DNA of 64,000 nucleotides, taken from assembly GCA_003415625.1 (NCBI GenBank), contig PYIU01000006.1:1612001-1676000 (forward strand), read 5' to 3'. The position numbers and the translations under genes are program-made. Positions 46,675-58,122 of the stretch are shown here, piece by piece. Within the stretch, counting starts at the first letter, position 1. Each line of letters opens with the position of its first letter. Below the pieces are notes generated by a model. The model saw only the letters and a program-made list of their open reading frames with translations. It made no database searches and had not been told where the DNA came from. Source of the DNA: Aquanectria penicillioides. Lineage: Eukaryota; Ascomycota; Sordariomycetes; Hypocreales; Nectriaceae.

Positions 46675-46965
46675 TTATGAATCGTAATTTTGTTCAAAAA
46701 TTCTGTTCTCTTTCTCGAATGCATCCCTTGACTCCTCGTCGAGGTCGGATGGGCAATCGGGATACATCTCCATCAAGGCATTTCATGCCTCGTTGTTGGC
46801 CGTGGGGGATGTAACATTGAAAATTTGAACTAGCAGTACCTGGATTCTGTTGAAACAGAACGCTCGATATCCCGTTCCAGGTATGTGATCGAGTTTGGCA
46901 GAGGGAAAAATTGAGCGACAGTAGGCTCGCTGAAAGGCGTTAGAGAAACCAAGAGATGATGGCAA
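46675..46965 (-). pseudogene. Coding remnant with an in-frame TGA
   Basis: A 60-codon frame ending SPTANNEA meets a TGA (46785-46783) and continues in the same frame as NALMEMYPDCPSDLDEESRD and AFEKENRIFEQNYDS, then stops. The acidic C-terminal piece looks strongly protein-like. It probably belongs to the same former gene as the coiled-coil remnant 200 bp further on, although the frames differ. Unrecognised family. Confidence 0.4.
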
Positions 46966-49629
46966 CGGTAATCTTTGAGTATGTTGCTCCGAAATGATTG
47001 GCTTGTATTGCTATGGAATTGTTGTGTCGAGTAACGGTTGCAATTGTATTTTCCACTGTCACGATTGTTAATTGAAGGTACTCGGGACTGTCGTCAGAAC
47101 TGATATTGCAAAGACGAAAAGAGTATGTAGAAGGGAGAAAAACATGTTCCATTCGGTACATGGGAGGATATTTGATATAAGTGAAGACCTATGATTCACT
47201 GCAAACAATTTACGTGACTACCTATAGGATGAATGAACATCCAATAGACTGCCTGTTCTCTGTATCTGACACAACTTCTTCTTAGAAACCCCTGAAGGAG
47301 CTTGCACGGAGCTGTAATGGCCTCCTTATTTTTACCCCTCTGGGTGCTGGGGTTTCCTCCTTGCTGGAAGGTGGGTAGTCGCGGCTTCCCGCAGGTACCT
47401 CCGCTGGCTCCTGCTCGTGAAATGTACTTGCTAGCGCAGCAGATAATCCAGGACTGGAAGGCGCTGTCAAGAGTCAGAACAGAAATCAGCAGCAGGATAC
47501 ATTAACACTGTGTTTATTTGATCTCCCTCTCCGTCCCTTTCTCTCCCTTCCCTCTATAACTATCCTCAAGCATCTCGTCGATGCTTGGGCACCACGTCAG
47601 TAAACTTTTTACCTCTTAAGACTGACCATCTGGAACACCAACGCCGTGGTAAAATCCAATGCGATTAGAAAGAAAGGTGGATGTTCCTCGATTCAGATGT
47701 GTCTGGAATTGGGATCAGCCGGACCGATAGCCCAGCCCAGACTCTGCCGCAACTGGATGGGTCGTGAACGCAAGTTCAAGGTTGAGACAAATAACGACCT
47801 TGTCTCAATTACCATACATTCGCCCAACATCTGTCCTATCCCGCCAGCTTCCAAGGAAGTGGCATGAAATGACAACATTGCAAAAAGATCTCACTGGCAG
47901 CTTGGGTGATTTTAACGAGCCGCGTACCGAGGTAGAAGTTCAAGGTTTTCTAGACATGATCACCCAACGACTTCTACCTAGCAGCGGCTGGATTTGGAAA
48001 CTGCTGGAACAATTCAAGACCCGTAGAGGCACGAACGTGGTGGCTCTCTTACTGCTTTTCCTCAAGCACGAGCGCCTGGTCGGAATGGATCTAGATGAAT
48101 CACCGTCCTGCTTCACCGAATATTTGTTACTGGTTTAAAGGATTGCAACTCTTTACTCCATTGCGGAAATCAACACAATTACCAGTTTGGAGGTTTGTAC
48201 CACCGCAGCATTGGCACGGTTGTGATGAAGCTACGGAAGGAATGCCGCCGGGACAAGGGCGGTATGCGCTGCCCAGTAGTGCAAGGGGACCATCATATGC
48301 CTTGCCACTATTATTGCGCTTCTCATTACACGCAAGGCATTTGGGATGAATGTTTGCGCCATTGTGGGATTCGGCCAAGCAATTGCTGCTGTTGGAGCAG
48401 CTCTCGATTCCATCGCTTCGTGGGGCCCTTCGTTACAAGGCGAGATGCATCGAATTCCATGGCACCCCCGGATCTTGACGGATTTCTTCTCGTTCCGATC
48501 AACATTCAGCGACATGGCAACGGGTGCTATAGAAAGGGACATTGTCCCGGTTCTTCTTGACGCCTCTGTCGCCCATAAACGCATGGTTACTAATATTTAG
48601 CCTCACTTTGAGATGGATGACTACCTGTTCCTGACCAATCGGTACAAGAACTGTCAGCAAAAAGGCCCCAAAAATGATATTTGGGCATTCAGGGAGTCTG
48701 ATTAACCGTGGATCGACTATCTCCTTCGGCCCATTGGCATCAGTAGAAACTCAACAAGTTGTTAACCCGCGGCTGAATGACCCGCAAAACTCTCACAATG
48801 TTGCCGATAGCATGTTTCAGCTATCCAATATATCTGCAACTCCTCCAAGAGATACTTCAGATGAAATAAATCCTCGCTGTTGCGCTTTGCCTTGCCAACA
48901 AAAACCAGTTCCTGAGCGTTTAGACTGGATGCACCAGATCCAAACATCACCGAGAAGGGGATATGAAAGTCGGACAAGCGGCAAAGAGGTGCCGAGACGG
49001 CACGCAAGTTCGGAGGGGGGAGATACAGTCATAAGCGATACAAACAACCTTCAGAGGGGAATAGAAACAACATATCGACACTGGAAATTCCCCGAAGTGA
49101 AAGCCAGGAAGGACACGATGAAGAAACGGTGGAGAGATTCACACCCCTAGGAAAGCAGTGTTTGAAAGAGCATCTAACAAGTCTTTCAAACCTGAGAAGG
49201 GTAATTTATCGGGAAAAGAAGCAATAAAAGAAGCGTCGAGCTGCTGCGGTATTGAAACTTCGCCAAACAAACACCAAGTGACCCGAACACCTGAGGATAC
49301 CGTTGTGTGCTCATGTAAAGAGAAGTTTGCAATGAATCATGCATCCTCATAATAAATATAATTTCTCACGCCCCCCTAAGAAATATTTCCTTCTTTCCTC
49401 CTTCATAACTCTCTATATAGTTCTATACACTAGCGTTCGTCTGCGCGGCTGAGGCCTCAAACTTCCAGCCTTCTTACCTTCAGCAGCCACGATGCCAGTA
49501 TGATGAATCAGATTCCAGAGAGATGAGAGAGATATCCAAATATTTCATCCCAACACGTCGCCAACTTTGATACATTGACTTGAGTATATCGACCTATCAA
49601 ATCCACTAACGACTTACCTCTGTATTTGA

Positions 49630-50220
49630 TCGAGTTTCCCATCGGCTTTTGCATCATCGACGATACCCGGAGCTGTTCAGCCCAAGACTCCTCAATCTCT
49701 CACATCCCTCTCACCATTACTCTACCACCCCTCCAACTCTGCAGACATCATCATTTCAACCATCAAGGCTATTGGAGTGACAGGTCGAGAGGTATTTATC
49801 GCAGCCTCGGCTGCAAGAGCAACGGCGCCCGAACCGAACTCTTTCAACAACTCATCCAACTTTTCCCACCCTTCAGCATCACCCCGCAGTATGAGAATAT
49901 CGTTGATGCAAACGAGTCATCCACGCGGCACGTTGTCCAAGAAACGACATACAACAACCTTTTGAGATTCTTTGACAGAGTGGGTTGCAACGAAGCTCAC
50001 ACGCTGGCAACCTAATCGAAAAGAAGCGTCGTTGCTAAAGACGAAATGGAGCAATACCCTAAGTGCCCGGGCGATTTCACCGAAACTGGATATGTCTTTG
50101 GGAGGGTTAAAGAAAATTCAACAAACACGGCTCGACGTACGACGAGCAATTCAGGCTTGGTTTGAACCCGCGCTACCATTGAAGAAAATCGCCAGTACTG
50201 AGAGGATATCCAGTCACTAA
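49630..50220 (+). pseudogene. About 195-codon frame broken by one TGA
   Basis: The frame includes SADIIISTIKAIGVTGREVF and runs to a TGA at 49963-49965, then continues in phase as DSLTEWVATKLTRWQP and TRLDVRRAIQAWFEPALPLK to a TAA at 50220. Hydrophobic/helical patterning on both sides supports one original coding frame. No upstream ATG gives a convincing start. A TGA next to an unrecognised intron or a sequencing error would also explain it. Confidence 0.4.
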
Positions 50221-50642
50221 ATGGACAAACAATTCAAAGCTCAAAAAGCTAGTTACTTCGGCGCATTTGGTCATTTTACGTGTCGTGCTTGGCCAACATT
50301 AGTAAACGACATCTTGTATCTAGAAAACTATAAATAAAAGATAAATATCTTAAAAGAATAACAAATCGTGGATAGGGGTGGGCAGAGACGTTGGTAAAGG
50401 ATCAAGCTGGCACAGCTGCTAGGAGTCACATACATTTCAAACTTGATTCATAGACTTGAAGAAGAATCTCGGCGGCATAAAAAGGTATTGTAAAACGACA
50501 ACCTCTTAGAAATATAGTGATATGTTAAGCCAATATCTAGGTGTCACTACAGTTTGAAGCAGTGGAAAACGCCAACTCCGTACGATGCCAAGTTGTACCG
50601 GTGACCAATGTTCGTACAAGATAATCCCTCCTAAAACCGGTT

Positions 50643-52373
50643 TCAGTTACCCACCCAACCCGATGGTTTTTCAGCTTCGTCCTGCTTCCACTCCTCCTCT
50701 GTCTTATGAAACCACTGCGCCAGCCCAGTAAACGTGGCCCAGACCTCGCCGGATAGCGACAAATGGAGCAATTCAATGCAAAGAAAGTTAATTAAGGTGG
50801 TCATATTTAGACTGCTCAACACATTAACATTGAAAATGTCGTAGTAAGGTAGCCCGTGCCGCTGGCGGAATGTTCGAGCTACCAGTCGCAGGGCAGTCGC
50901 TTCGTACGGCGCCATCAAAAGTCGAACGATGGCATCTGAGAAAATGTGCGATGCCATCAATGGCGATATTTGAGTCAGCATTGTATCAAGATACAAAGGC
51001 TGAGAGCTCATAGGGCTTGAGTCTGGGGCAACGCTTGGGCGAAGCTCTGCGCTCCACAGTCCTGCCGGTGCTTCGTTGGCGTCGCTGGCCTCCACATCGA
51101 AGGAAATCAAGGTTGCGCTGACGCCTTCTAAATCATCCTCATCGCTGGCGTACTCATCTCCGCGAGTCGAGAAGGTGCTTGGGCGTCTGACTGCTTCAAC
51201 GGGGGTGTCTGGCAACTGACCATCGACTGGTCTCAGAGGGGATACTTCCTCTGTGTCACGAGCCCGGTGAGGCTCTGATCTTCTCCTCCCCTCATTTGTA
51301 GAGCGCCATGACGACGGTGGAGGTGGAGGCGGAGGCGGTAGACGTCGTCCAGAAAAACCAGTGTTTGGCAGTTGGCGGAACACATGAGACCAAATCTGGG
51401 GCTTCCAGTCTCTAATCATTCTTCGGGTCACCACCCACAGAAGGAATGGTGTGGCAGAAATGAGAAGACTTCCGATCCATTGTAGAACGGACTGGGGACC
51501 GAAACCCCCCAAGGGCAGTGGAGCAGGAATCGGCGATTCACTGGTAAAGGGAACAAAAAAAGTCAAACTCGGGAGCCGGAGTGTGCTTGGGATCAGGCCA
51601 AGTCTCTGGAGCGCCACATATAATTCGAGATGAACTCGCACGTATGACCAGGCTTCATGAACACTGGATTCAAGTGTTAGGCTTTGAGTATATGCCGCCT
51701 TGGTGGAGTTATGCTTACCATTGGCGCGCAAAGATCCTATCAGTGCGGCCTTGCCAAAGTGTACACATGTAACGCTCCACGTAGCTGGATAGTAAGCTTG
51801 CAGGTGCGCCAGGTAAGATATCTCGTAGAATCGAGAAACCCTTCCTCGTTTCTTGGTACAAGTCCCAGAATGGAATATGTGAGTATTTTTTATAGATCTT
51901 TGTGTCGGTTAGTGAGCGAACCATGGGGACAAAGCTCGATATTAAGATGGGCATACTAGAATGCGCTGCCGGGCTCCGTGGAGACCAAAAATACCCACGG
52001 CTTCGATACATCGATGAGCATAAGAGGCCAGCTTTATGCCGACAGAGTCTTCGTAAGCTTCATGTCTCCGCTGCGACTCGGCCTCTGGACCCAAATTCGG
52101 ATTCTCCTGCTCGGCGACGCCAATTACGAGCATTACTTCATTATGAGAACGGACAATATCCCTGTTGATCCTCTTGGTTTCTGGATTTACTGGCCGCCCT
52201 CTGTGGTCGAACTGTTGGAGAGGCTCGCGGTCTGCATCCGTTTCCTGGTCCCAGTCCACAACCTCATCGTCATAAGGCGAGCGGCCCTTGGGCTGTCAGC
52301 ATGCTGCATGGAACGGGCAAAGTTACGGGGTTCCCACAAGGGCCTGGGCTGTTAGGGGGCCTTGCATGCCCAT
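50643..52373 (-). CDS. Conserved fungal multi-pass membrane protein of unknown function
   Basis: Four exons proposed: 52373-52338 (start MGMQGPLTAQAL, tentative, 45-nt intron), 52292-51957, 51897-51719 and 51663-50643, giving 523 residues. The first two exons contain the highly conserved block FDHRGRPVNPETKRINRDIV and SHNEVMLVIGVAEQEN, which I recognise as typical of an uncharacterised Pezizomycotina protein family. Hydrophobic segments occur near VLQWIGSLLISATPFLLWVVTRR and in the C-terminal quarter (SLNMTTLINFLCIELLHLSL). Between them lies an acidic/Ser-rich cytosolic linker with a poly-proline run (PPPPPPPP) and ATLISFDVEASDANEAP. An organelle-membrane location is a guess. The final segment ends LAQWFHKTEEEWKQDEAEKP. 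The first exon is the least certain part. Confidence 0.75.
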
Positions 52374-52667
52374 TATGAAGAGATTTCACGTCGCATCGAC
52401 TGCTAGTCAATAAACTGAGCGAAATAGAGATTCCAAAATGCCAGAGTGATGGAGGAAGAGATGAAGTTATGAGGAGGGATCATGACGCTTCAGGTGCGAC
52501 GTGTTGAGGCAAGTGGGGCCGCGTGTGGCGGTGAAGCTGAGCTGTGGCTCACGCCGCCAATCAGCGGCTCAAGTCCCAAGCTAGGCCTGCCTAGGTACCT
52601 CTGTAAAAAAAATTTGGCCGTGCCTTGCCATGAGAATCGAATTTCTTGCATCAAAGTAACAACCACC

Positions 52668-55498
52668 ATGGCGAGTAAACAACCATTGAAAACGACGTTT
52701 GACGTCGGCCATGTTATTCGGCCAATCTTCACAGGCGGCTCTGTTGCCCTGGACAATGGCGCCCGGATCCTCGCGACCGTGCTCGGAGACGACGCCGTTC
52801 TCACTGATCCAGCCACTGGCAAGCACCTGGCTCAGGTCGAGGGTGTAAGACTTGGTTTTCAAGAATTGAAACCCTGACATTGCTAACGATCCCTAGGACG
52901 GAGAGTCTATTTCCACATTGACCTGTGTGTTTGCCTTGCGAACCTGCTTATTTGAGTTAAACTGACCTCTTTTTAGTGACTCCGTCTGGGTCTCATCTCA
53001 TCATCTGCAGCCGCAGCTTGTCGATGAGAATTTTCACACTGAAGCGTTCAGAAGAGGACGGCTCAGTCGAGGCCTCTCTTCTTAGAACTTTAAAGCCACA
53101 TGGGACTCCAGTTGTTGTCCTTGCTGTTGATCGCACAAGCACCTTGCTCGCCACTGGAGGAACCGACGGCACCATTAAAGTCTGGGACATCGCCGCAGGG
53201 TATGTCACACACACATTCCGTGGACCTTCGGTTCTTGTTTCAGCGCTCCACTTCTTCGAGGTTGCGGCTCGCTCAAAGGATACCGCTCAATCACGCAAGG
53301 GCAAGAAGGGCTCGAAGCGCCAGGACGAGTCTGATGAGGAGGAGGATGCTGCCACCACGACCAGCTTCAGGCTCGCTTCGGGTAGCCAGGATGGAAAAGT
53401 ACGGATTTGGGACTTGCATAAGCGCAACTGCATCGCCAACCTCGACTCGCACGTCTCTGATGTTCGTGGGCTGGACTACTCACCGGAACAGAACGCCCTC
53501 GTTACCGGTGGTAGGGACAAGACCCTGATTTGGTGGGATACCAAGTCCTGGAAGATTCGCAAAGTCGTCCCTACTCTTGAGCTAGTCGAAGGAGCAGGAT
53601 TTGTCGATGAGGGAAGGCTCACCTACTCTGCTTCAGCAAACGGGTGTGTCCGTTTCTGGGATACTGACAACGGAAGCCAGGTTTCCGCGCCTGTGGCGGC
53701 CAAGAGCGAGGAGGAGGGCATCGTCACTTCAATCTACCGACCCGGGTTCCCTTTCATCCTTTGCGTTCAAGTTGACCATACCTTGGCGTTGTACCGAGTG
53801 CCCAAGAAGGAGGATTCTGAGTCAGGACTCCCAGCTCCCGAACCATTCCGCAGAATATCTGGAACTCATGATGAGATTATCGACTTGGGATATCTGCTCC
53901 CGGATCACTCACTCCTTGCCTTGGCTACAAACTCGGAGGATATCAGGCTAGTTTCCGTCGCTGAAGCAGACGCGACCGATGCAGACAATGTGTGGGAGTC
54001 AAGCTCTACGCCTTACTTCGGCCAGGACGTTGCACTCCTCAAAGGTCACGACGATATCATTATTTCTTTAGATGTTGACTGGTCGGGTCACTGGATCGCA
54101 ACTGGCGCCAAGGACAACACAGCAAAGCTTTGGCGTGTTGACCCAGAGAACAACTCTTACACTTGCTGGGCTACTTTCTCGGGTCACGCAGAGTCTCTCG
54201 GCGCTGTTGCACTCCCCAAGGCCGTCCCGCCTGAGTCGTCCGCCGCGCGAACAGATCCCCTCAACCACCCTCCCGCGTTCCTCTTGACTGGATCTCAGGA
54301 TCAAACCATCAAGAAATGGGAGATCCCCCGAACAGCGCAGAAGAAGGGCCAAAAGACGGGCTCCCGAGCCGTGTTTACACGAAAGGCTCACGACAAGGAT
54401 ATTAACACAATCAATATCCAGCACACCAGCCAACTGTTTGCATCAGCGTCGCAGGACAAGACTGTCAAGATTTGGTCTGTCGAGGAGGGTGAGGTTCAGG
54501 GCATTCTCCGTGGTCACAAGCGAGGTGTTTGGTCTGTCCAATTCTCCCCAGCTCAGATGCCAGCTATTCAGGGCGAGGATGGACCTGTCACAGGAAAAGG
54601 TGTTATTCTCACTGGCAGTGGTGACAAGACCATCAAGCTGTGGAGTCTCTCTGATTACACTTGCGTCAGGACCTTTGAGGGTCACTCCAACAGCGTCCTG
54701 AAGCTGGCTTGGCTCAACATGACATCGGGCCAAGATCAGGCCAAGAAGCGTGTTCAGTTTGCCAGTGCTGGTGGAGATGGCCTGGTCAAGGTCTGGGATG
54801 CAAACTCGGGAGAGGCGGAATGCACGCTTGACAACCACGAGGACCGTGTTTGGGCTGTTGCTGTCCACCCCAAGAACAACACGATTGTTTCTGGCAGCGG
54901 TGACTCTACAGTCAGCTTCTGGAAGGATACATCGTCTGAGACACAGGCAGCTGCATCTCAGGCGGCGCTCGAGTTGATTGAGCAGGAACAGGAGCTGGAA
55001 AACCACATCCACGCTGGGTCGTTCCGTGAGGCCATTACCCTGGCCCTCCAGCTTAACCATCCAGGCCGTCTTCTGAGCCTGTTCACCTCCGTCGTCACCA
55101 GTAGTAACCCGGATGCAGGAAGTCTGTCGGGCTTGAAAGCGGTGGACGAGGTTTTGGGCAGCCTCTCTGATGAGCAAATATTCCTACTTCTCCTCAGGCT
55201 GCGAGACTGGAACACAAATGCCAGGACCGCCCAGGTGTCTCAACGAATCCTTCTGACTCTCATCCGAAGCTACCCCGCCTCCAAGTTCTCCAACTTGTCA
55301 GTGAAGGGAGCCAAGGGTCAAAAGAGCCTGAAGGATGTGCTTCATGCTCTCCGAGTCTACACCGAGAGGCACTATAAGCGAATGGAGGAGCTGGTCGATG
55401 AGAGCTACTTGGTGGAATATACCCTGCAGGAGATGGATAGCATCGCGCCGGCCTTGGAGGGCACTGGCGAGGAAACTGACGTTGTCATGGCTGGATAG
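52668..55498 (+). CDS. UTP13: U3 small nucleolar RNA-associated protein 13 (UtpB subunit, TBL3)
   Basis: Nucleolar scaffold of the UtpB module in the small-subunit processome, needed for early 18S rRNA processing with U3 snoRNA. Three exons (52668-52844, 52897-52924, 52977-55498; introns 52 nt each) give 908 residues; exon 2 is only 28 nt. Tandem WD40 propellers: repeat signatures such as LLATGGTDGTIKVWDI, RLASGSQDGKVRIWDL, ALVTGGRDKTLIWWD, WIATGAKDNTAKLWRV, LFASASQDKTVKIWSV, ILTGSGDKTIKLWSL and FASAGGDGLVKVWDA. The C-terminal Utp13 domain begins near ALELIEQEQELENHIHAGSFREAI and includes FLLLLRLRDWNTNARTAQVSQRIL. Acidic insert DESDEEEDAATTT within the first propeller. No frame break, in contrast to its neighbour. 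Identity is secure from the repeat layout plus the C-terminal domain. Confidence 0.95.
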
Positions 55499-55929
55499 AT
55501 GGTCTAGAGTATCATACTTTTGCTGCACCAAATCGTTGCATTTGCTGTCTTCTTTTAATGTTAGCATGAGACCGAGTACAATAGGTTATCGGAGTAGAGG
55601 GCATAGATAAAAAAAAAAGATTGATTTACTTTATGATATTCGCATGGAATATTTTGATCCGATGCTCGTGTGACATGTATCCGTACATCGTGTGGGATTA
55701 GTGGTAGTGCAGGGATGTGTTCAGTGGTATAGCAGCCTGCCTGCAGCCGTTGGCGCCTAGTTTTTGGAGCTCCACTGCGACCGCATACTTTCTCAGCCTC
55801 GCTATGTACAACATCATCTAGATTGAAATTTGAAAACAGCTTCCGATTCAAGAACCCACTGCTGCCGCCAGCGTCCCAAAGCCAGCTCAACCGTCACAAC
55901 TCCGCTCGGCATCTGGACGACTCGCTACC
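55499..55929. other. Intergenic region between UTP13 and SAD1, nothing recognised
   Basis: Short tandem-gene spacer that must contain the UTP13 3' UTR and the SAD1 promoter. No coding feature is supported. Confidence 0.6.
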
Positions 55930-57565
55930 ATGGCCAAGCGCCAGGCCTCCGAGGCCCTCGACGAGCTCCTCGACATCGCATCGCCCGCATCAAAGAAGTC
56001 GAGGGTCGGCGACATCGACTCGCCGCTGGAAAACGGCAACCAGGACGCCATTGGCGAAAGGCACGCCAACGGCCAAGCGAAGGACAGCGACAATGGGGAC
56101 AATGACAGCGATGACGACTTTGGCGACGACGAGGCAGCCCCCGCGGCGCCCATTCGACAATCAGCACCCACGGACGGCTACGATGACCTCTATCTCGACA
56201 CCATCGATCGCAACGTGCTAGACTTTGACTTTGAGAAGCTCTGCTCCATCTCCCTTTCCAACATCAACGTGTACGCCTGTCTCGTCTGCGGCAAATACTT
56301 CCAGGGCCGAGGTCCCAAGTCCCACGCCTACTTCCACTCCCTCGATGAGGACCACCACGTCTTCATCAACCTCGAGTCCCAGCGCGTTTACGTCCTGCCC
56401 GAAGGCTATGAGGTCAAGAGCCGCGCCCTCGACGACATCAAGTATGTTGCCGACCCAACCTACTCCAAGAAGGAGGTCATCGAGATGGATCGCGTCAAGC
56501 GCAACAGCTGGACCCTCGACAACAAGCAATACACCCCAGGGTTCGTTGGTATGAACAACATCAAAGAAAACGACTATCTCAACGTCGTGGTGCAGGCGCT
56601 TTCTCATGTGGCACCCCTGCGCAATTTCTTCTTGCTTGAGGACTTCTCAAACAGGACGGAGCTGGTCAAGCGATGCAGTATTCTGATCCGCAAGATCTGG
56701 AACCCAAGGGCGTTCAAGTCGCACGTATCGCCCCACGAGCTTCTTCAGGAGATTTCGCTGCGGTCCAACAAGCGCTTCACCTTGACTGCGCAGTCCGACC
56801 CCGTCGAATTCCTTTCATGGTTCCTCAACAACCTCCACCTCGGCCTGGGCGGCTCCAAGACGAAGCCCGGAAGCTCCATGGTGCAGCGCACGTTCCAGGG
56901 CAAGCTCAAGGTCGAATCGCAAGCCATCACGGCGCGCGCCGACGCCAGCGACCGGCTTCGTTTCGAGGACTCAGCCGAAGTCAAGGTTGACATTGTGCGC
57001 TTCCTCCTCCTCACACTCGACCTCCCCTCGGCACCGCTGTTCCAAGACGAGCTGGAGAAGAACATCATTCCTCAGGTGCCCCTGACCACCATCCTCACAA
57101 AGTACGACGGCCAGCGAGCGCAGGAGCACCACGCCCAGCGAAAGCGATACCGCCTGCTGCACCCGCTTCCCCTTACCTCGTCTTCCACGTCAAGCGTTTC
57201 TCTCAGAACAAGTTTGTTTCCGAGCGCAACCCCACCATCGTCACATTCGACGCCCGCAACCTCGACATGTCCCCGTACGTCGAGCCCAACCCCAAGGAGT
57301 GGCCCCCGGAGAGCCCATCTGGTACGATCTGGTCGCCAACGTGGTCCATGAGGCCGTTCGCCTACGCGAGGACGTTGTCGACAGCGGCGAGGAGCGGAAG
57401 ACGTGGAAGGTCCAGCTCAAGGACAAGGCCACCGGCGAGTGGGTCATCTGCCAGGACTTGTTCGTCGACAAGGTGCAAAGTGAACTGCTATATCTGGGAG
57501 AGACGTATCTGCAGGTGTGGGAGAGGAGGAGGGAACCTGGCAAGGGCAAGGCAAAGGCGTCATGA
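55930..57565 (+). CDS. SAD1: Spliceosomal U4/U6.U5 tri-snRNP protein Sad1/USP39 (two frame breaks)
   Basis: Inactive ubiquitin-protease-like factor that supports tri-snRNP assembly and pre-mRNA splicing in the nucleus. No intron. An acidic N-terminal tail (GDNDSDDDFGDDEAAP) precedes a UBP-type zinc finger (YACLVCGKYFQGRG ... SHAYFHSLDEDHHVFINLES) and a USP-fold domain. The usual catalytic cysteine box is replaced by GFVGMNNIKENDYLNVVVQAL, which lacks the cysteine, as in the family. After RKRYRLLHPLP the frame must shift (one base missing in CCCC 57169-57172) to read YLVFHVKRFSQNKFVSERN, and again after NPKEWPP (one base missing around 57303-57309) to read GEPIWYDLVANVVHEAV through to the TGA at 57565. 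With both bases added the protein is 545 residues. Taken literally, the gene would end early at 57351. Confidence 0.92.
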
Positions 57566-58122
57566 TAATGGGAAGAGTTGGCTGTAATAGAACAAAAAGA
57601 AAAGTCAGCGAAGGGATCGCCCAAATAAAATGTAACATCCCACATATCACGTATTTCATGGCTCAAAGGTCTGCTTTGTTTTTGGAGGCGGAAAACAGCC
57701 CGCAAAAAAAAAAAAAAAAGGATGCTTTGTGATTGTTGTTTCCTTCACAACCCAAAGCGCTGTCTGGCCAGCCGTGCTGAACCCACGCACAGCTATTGTA
57801 CATACACGTAATCCATTTCGACAAGACCAAACGCTAGCCCTCGTAACCATCCCATGCCACCCAAACCATCCGTCCCGATTGATGACCCCATCCCATTTTT
57901 CCTCATGAACAAACGCATGAGGGAGTACGCCTCCCATCATCCAAGAACCAAGTCGTCGTCACCACGTCAAGCAGAGGGCGAACGTAAAAAGAGAAGATGC
58001 AAGAAAGAGAAAAGGACGTCGACGATTGGAATAAACCAAATGGGTTGGCCCTGTATACCTTATTATACAGTACATAAATCATTGACGGGCCGCGACGCGG
58101 AGCATGGGCCCGACGAGAGGGT
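57566..58122. other. Convergent 3' region of SAD1 and the eIF4E gene
   Basis: No gene. A canonical AATAAA lies at 57624-57629, about 60 bp after the SAD1 stop, and an A run of about 15 at 57705-57719. Confidence 0.6.
57624..57629 (+). terminator. Polyadenylation signal AATAAA of SAD1
   Basis: The hexamer occurs about 60 bp past the SAD1 stop codon, the expected distance for fungal 3' UTRs. Usage is inferred. Confidence 0.4.

Larger units (their letters stand above)
45261..50642. other. Gene-poor interval with decayed coding-like pieces
   Basis: No intact gene was found over about 5.4 kb. The first part (45.3-45.9 kb) is clearly AT-rich. Three places show protein-like reading interrupted by stops: minus 46187-46478, minus 46675-46965 and plus 49630-50220 (listed separately). 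Further coding-like pieces on the plus strand are at 47866-48138 (a frame including GSLGDFNEPRTEVEVQGFLDMI) and 48346-48600 (hydrophobic start, CAIVGFGQAIAAVGAALD). They do not join into a convincing model. Confidence 0.5.

Noticed and set aside
57170..57565. Interpreting the SAD1 frame changes as introns
   Set aside because: The conserved protein is continuous on both sides, no GT-AG pair of workable length fits, and single added bases in C and G runs repair both breaks exactly.
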